From the NCBI GenBank assembly GCA_965215025.1, contig CBDCCV010000001.1:1984001-2048000 (forward strand): 64,000 nt of DNA, written 5' to 3'. Positions 61,105 to 64,000 of the stretch are shown piece by piece. The position numbers and the translations under genes were made by a program. The notes beneath the pieces are model-generated. The model was not told where the DNA came from, made no database searches, and saw nothing but the letters and a program-made list of their open reading frames with translations. The stretch comes from CBDCCV01 sp965215025. GTDB lineage: Bacteria; Bacteroidota; Rhodothermia; Rhodothermales; Salinibacteraceae. The number at the start of each line of letters is the position of its first letter. Positions within the stretch are counted from its first letter, which is position 1.

Positions 61105-61824
61105 CTACCTGCCGCCAAAGCGGATGGTGATCGTCGTGCGGCTCTCCACGGGCTGCCCGGCGGCGCGGGCGGGGAAGAACGTCGTCCGCCGCGCCGCTGC
61201 CAGCGCCGATTCTTCGAGGCCGTAGCCCAGCTCGGAGACGGCGCGCTCGCCGCCATCGCTGAGCAGCAGGCGCTCGAGGACGCGCGCCTCGCCCACCGTC
61301 CCATCCGCGCGCACGAGCACCTCAACGACGACGCGCGCGCGGACGTCTTCTTTCTGCGCCGCGCGCGAGTACGTCGGCTCCACGAGCTTGAGCTGCTTTG
61401 GGGCGGTGTCCGGCGCGCGGGTGGCGGAGGCGTCTTCGGGCGGCCCTTCGGGGCCGGGCGCGCCCTCGGAGGGGGGCGGCGCCTCGGCGGTGAGGAAGTC
61501 GGTGGAGAAGTCGAGCGTAAGGCGCTCCAAGACGACGTGGTCCGGCACGGCCACGGGTGGGAGCGGCGGCGGAGGGGGCGGCGGCGCGGGCGAGGCCTGG
61601 CGCGTGGGTTGCACCTCGCTGGCCTGGATGGCGGCGTCGCTACGCGTGTCGTAGCGGAAAACGGGCGCGGCGTTCGGGAGCGCCGGCCACAGCCGCACGG
61701 CGCCCACGAGCAGCAGCAGGCTCAGCGCCAGGCACGCCAGGATCCGCACGGCGTAGCGCTTTTGGTGTTGGTGCGTGCGTCGCTCAGCCACGGCGAGAAG
61801 GGAGAAGGAGGGGGCGTTTTTCAA
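61105..61824 (-). CDS. tonB: Energy transducer TonB
   Basis: A 239-residue inner-membrane protein: one N-terminal helix (about 28-46, ILACLALSLLLLVGAVRLW), a proline-rich periplasmic linker (SPAPPPPPPPLPPV), and a C-terminal TonB domain with KLVEPTYSRAAQKEDVRARV, VEVLVRADGTVGEARVLERL and ARRTTFFPARAAG. It transmits proton-motive energy to outer-membrane receptors such as the SusC protein at 38-41 kb. No exbB or exbD gene is nearby. It is divergent from the carA leader region. Confidence 0.9.
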   Translation of the reverse strand: MKNAPSFSLLAVAERRTHQHQKRYAVRILACLALSLLLLVGAVRLWPALPNAAPVFRYDTRSDAAIQASEVQPTRQASPAPPPPPPPLPPVAVPDHVVLERLTLDFSTDFLTAEAPPPSEGAPGPEGPPEDASATRAPDTAPKQLKLVEPTYSRAAQKEDVRARVVVEVLVRADGTVGEARVLERLLLSDGGERAVSELGYGLEESALAAARRTTFFPARAAGQPVESRTTITIRFGGR

Positions 61825-61933
61825 ACAAACAACCGCCGTGCGGTTTCGCCACGGGCACCCTATTTTTCCCTACTCGGATGGCCTCCGTAGCGGCGGGCGG
61901 TGTGAAACCGACGCGAAAGCCCTCTGGAGACCC

Positions 61934-61962
61934 TTGTGAAACCCGGCCCCGCGCGCTACATT
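61934..61962 (+). promoter_or_regulatory. Candidate carA promoter
   Basis: TTGTGA (61934-61939) and TACATT (61957-61962) are 17 bases apart. Transcription would begin near 61969, leaving a leader of almost 200 bases before carA. Confidence 0.55.
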
Positions 61963-62003
61963 ACAGAGCAACTAAAAACGTCCCCGCGCATCTCCTAACG
62001 CAG

Positions 62004-62111
62004 ATGCCCATGCCCGCCCACCGGCGTCCTCTTACTGCGATTCCACAGCCCGGCAGCCGCACCCGCCGTCTGCCTCTAAGCCTTCCCCTTTCCGGGAAGG
62101 TTTTTTTGTAG
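62004..62111 (+). CDS. Possible carA leader peptide
   Basis: A 35-residue frame in the leader, from ATG 62004 to TAG 62109-62111, reading MPMPAHRRPLTAIPQPGS, then RTRR, then Leu/Pro/Ser-rich sequence. Five of 35 residues are Arg, including HRR and RTRR. Its last codons run through the terminator at 62081-62107. No good ribosome-binding site is visible, so it could be chance. Confidence 0.3.
   Translation: MPMPAHRRPLTAIPQPGSRTRRLPLSLPLSGKVFL
62081..62107 (+). terminator. Terminator in the carA leader
   Basis: CCTTCCC (62081-62087) and GGGAAGG (62094-62100) form a 7-bp perfect stem with loop CTTTCC, followed by seven T. No plus-strand gene lies between the candidate promoter and this site, so it may be an attenuator rather than the end of a gene. 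Confidence 0.85.
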
Positions 62112-62165
62112 CTGCACGTTTTGCGCCGAAGCCCTCCTCTGCGTTCAACACCCCGAAGCCACGCC

Positions 62166-63344
<1,179 letters not shown>

Positions 63345-63394
63345 CGCGTCCCCAAACCGAACGCAGAAGCAGCAGCAAAACGCAAGTCCGCAGC

Positions 63395-64000
63395 ATGTCT
63401 CTCCCGATCTTCAACCTGCCGCGTGTTCTCGCATTGCTCATGCTGGCCTTAGCTGCCAGTGCCGGGGCGCTGGCGCCGGACCTCTGCGCGCAGGACCGCC
63501 GCTCCGCCGAAGAGGACACGCAGAAGGTGTACATCGCCCCCGACGAGCCGCCCGCGCCGGTGGGCGGACGGGCGGCGCTCATGCTCAACGTGCGCTACCC
63601 AGAGGCGGCCCGCCGCGACAGCATCACCGGGCGCGTGATTGCCCGCTTCGTCGTCACGCCGGAGGGCGAGGCGGAAGACGTCAGCATCCTCAAAAAAGCG
63701 CACCCGCTCCTCGACGAAGAGGCCGCCCGCGCCATCCGGCTCACGGCGTTTGAGCCGGGCACGCTCGACGGGCAGCCCGTAGCGGCGTGGCTGACAATGC
63801 CGTTCACGTTCCAGATCCAGAACCCGAAGGCGCGCGCCTCCGAGTCCGCCTCCGGCGATCCGGCTTCGCTGGAAGCGCCAGAGGAGACCGGCGCGGAGAG
63901 GACCAGCGGCCTCGGGAAGCCAAATACGGAAACGGCTTACGACCCCGGCTTAGTGGAAGAGGAACCAGAACTGATCGGCGGCTTGCGGGGCTTGCAGCAA
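63395..64000 (+). CDS. TonB-domain periplasmic protein (3' end outside window)
   Basis: At least 202 residues, open to the window end. A signal peptide (MSLPIFNLPRVLALLMLALA, cleavage near LCAQ) is followed by a TonB C-terminal-like domain: RYPEAARRDSITGRVIARFV, TPEGEAEDVSILKKAHPLLD and RAIRLTAFEPGTLDGQPV. After an acidic linker the sequence begins EEEPELIGGLRGLQQ, the usual opening of another TonB-type domain, so two or more copies in tandem are likely. It lacks the inner-membrane helix and proline linker of a classical TonB. Confidence 0.75.
   Translation, partial: MSLPIFNLPRVLALLMLALAASAGALAPDLCAQDRRSAEEDTQKVYIAPDEPPAPVGGRAALMLNVRYPEAARRDSITGRVIARFVVTPEGEAEDVSILKKAHPLLDEEAARAIRLTAFEPGTLDGQPVAAWLTMPFTFQIQNPKARASESASGDPASLEAPEETGAERTSGLGKPNTETAYDPGLVEEEPELIGGLRGLQQ

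Overview
This GC-rich, gene-dense 64 kb window looks like chromosomal DNA of a Rhodothermota bacterium (formerly Bacteroidetes order II, relatives of Rhodothermus, Rubricoccus and Salinibacter). The assignment rests on gene content: SusC/SusD, the type IX secretion protein PorQ, two proteins with type IX sorting tails, a large SecA with an acidic insert, and many Bacteroidetes-type lipoproteins. No phage, plasmid origin, rRNA operon or CRISPR array is visible.

Layout. 1-1560 is the 3' part of a 2-oxo acid dehydrogenase E2 gene. 1.6-4.6 kb is a small accessory island: a frameshifted zinc-ribbon/NDT-like gene, a tyrosine recombinase that lacks both catalytic arginines, a UPF0175/PIN toxin-antitoxin pair with a frameshifted antitoxin, and a duplicated scrap of the recombinase tail on the far side of that pair. 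4.6-21.7 kb is mostly housekeeping: a LolA-like protein, an SDR, PorQ, SecA, a K+ channel, a DUF433/DUF5615 pair, RecN, a phosphohexomutase, a YVTN propeller and an RluA-type pseudouridine synthase. 21.9-34.0 kb holds HemE, a ParE remnant, a dienelactone-hydrolase lipoprotein, a PrsW-like protease with zinc ribbons, a polyprenol-kinase-like protein, a lipase, an HD phosphohydrolase, an Omp85 barrel beside an exported protein of unknown function, and a DUF547 lipoprotein. 34.2-46.1 kb is an outer-membrane uptake and surface region: a VPS10/sortilin-like protein, a small plug-like lipoprotein, SusC, SusD, a fasciclin lipoprotein, a DUF3179 lipoprotein and a barrel protein. 46.1-52.8 kb holds an M23 peptidase, a cobalamin adenosyltransferase, an ABC ATPase and two type IX cargo proteins. 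52.8-64.0 kb holds a methyltransferase/FAD-oxidoreductase pair, Sua5, an AbrB/Doc pair, a damaged isoaspartyl peptidase, tRNA-Arg(CCU), FolK, a deoxynucleoside kinase, TonB, CarA with an unusual leader, and a TonB-domain protein cut by the window end.

How the parts connect. TonB (61.1-61.8 kb), and perhaps the TonB-domain protein at 63.4 kb, could energise the SusC receptor, with SusD as its surface lid. PorQ belongs to the secretion system that would export the two sorting-tail proteins. The cobalamin adenosyltransferase and the neighbouring ABC ATPase suggest B12 handling. Three toxin-antitoxin pairs plus one toxin remnant are scattered between housekeeping genes.

Main oddities: several genes are broken by single-base frame changes or short deletions, which could be real decay or sequencing error; the recombinase tail is duplicated around a toxin-antitoxin pair; a free-standing lipoprotein resembles a TonB-receptor plug; the isoaspartyl peptidase lacks its active-site core; and a terminator with an Arg-containing small frame lies in the carA leader. 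All calls come from reading the sequence without database searches.
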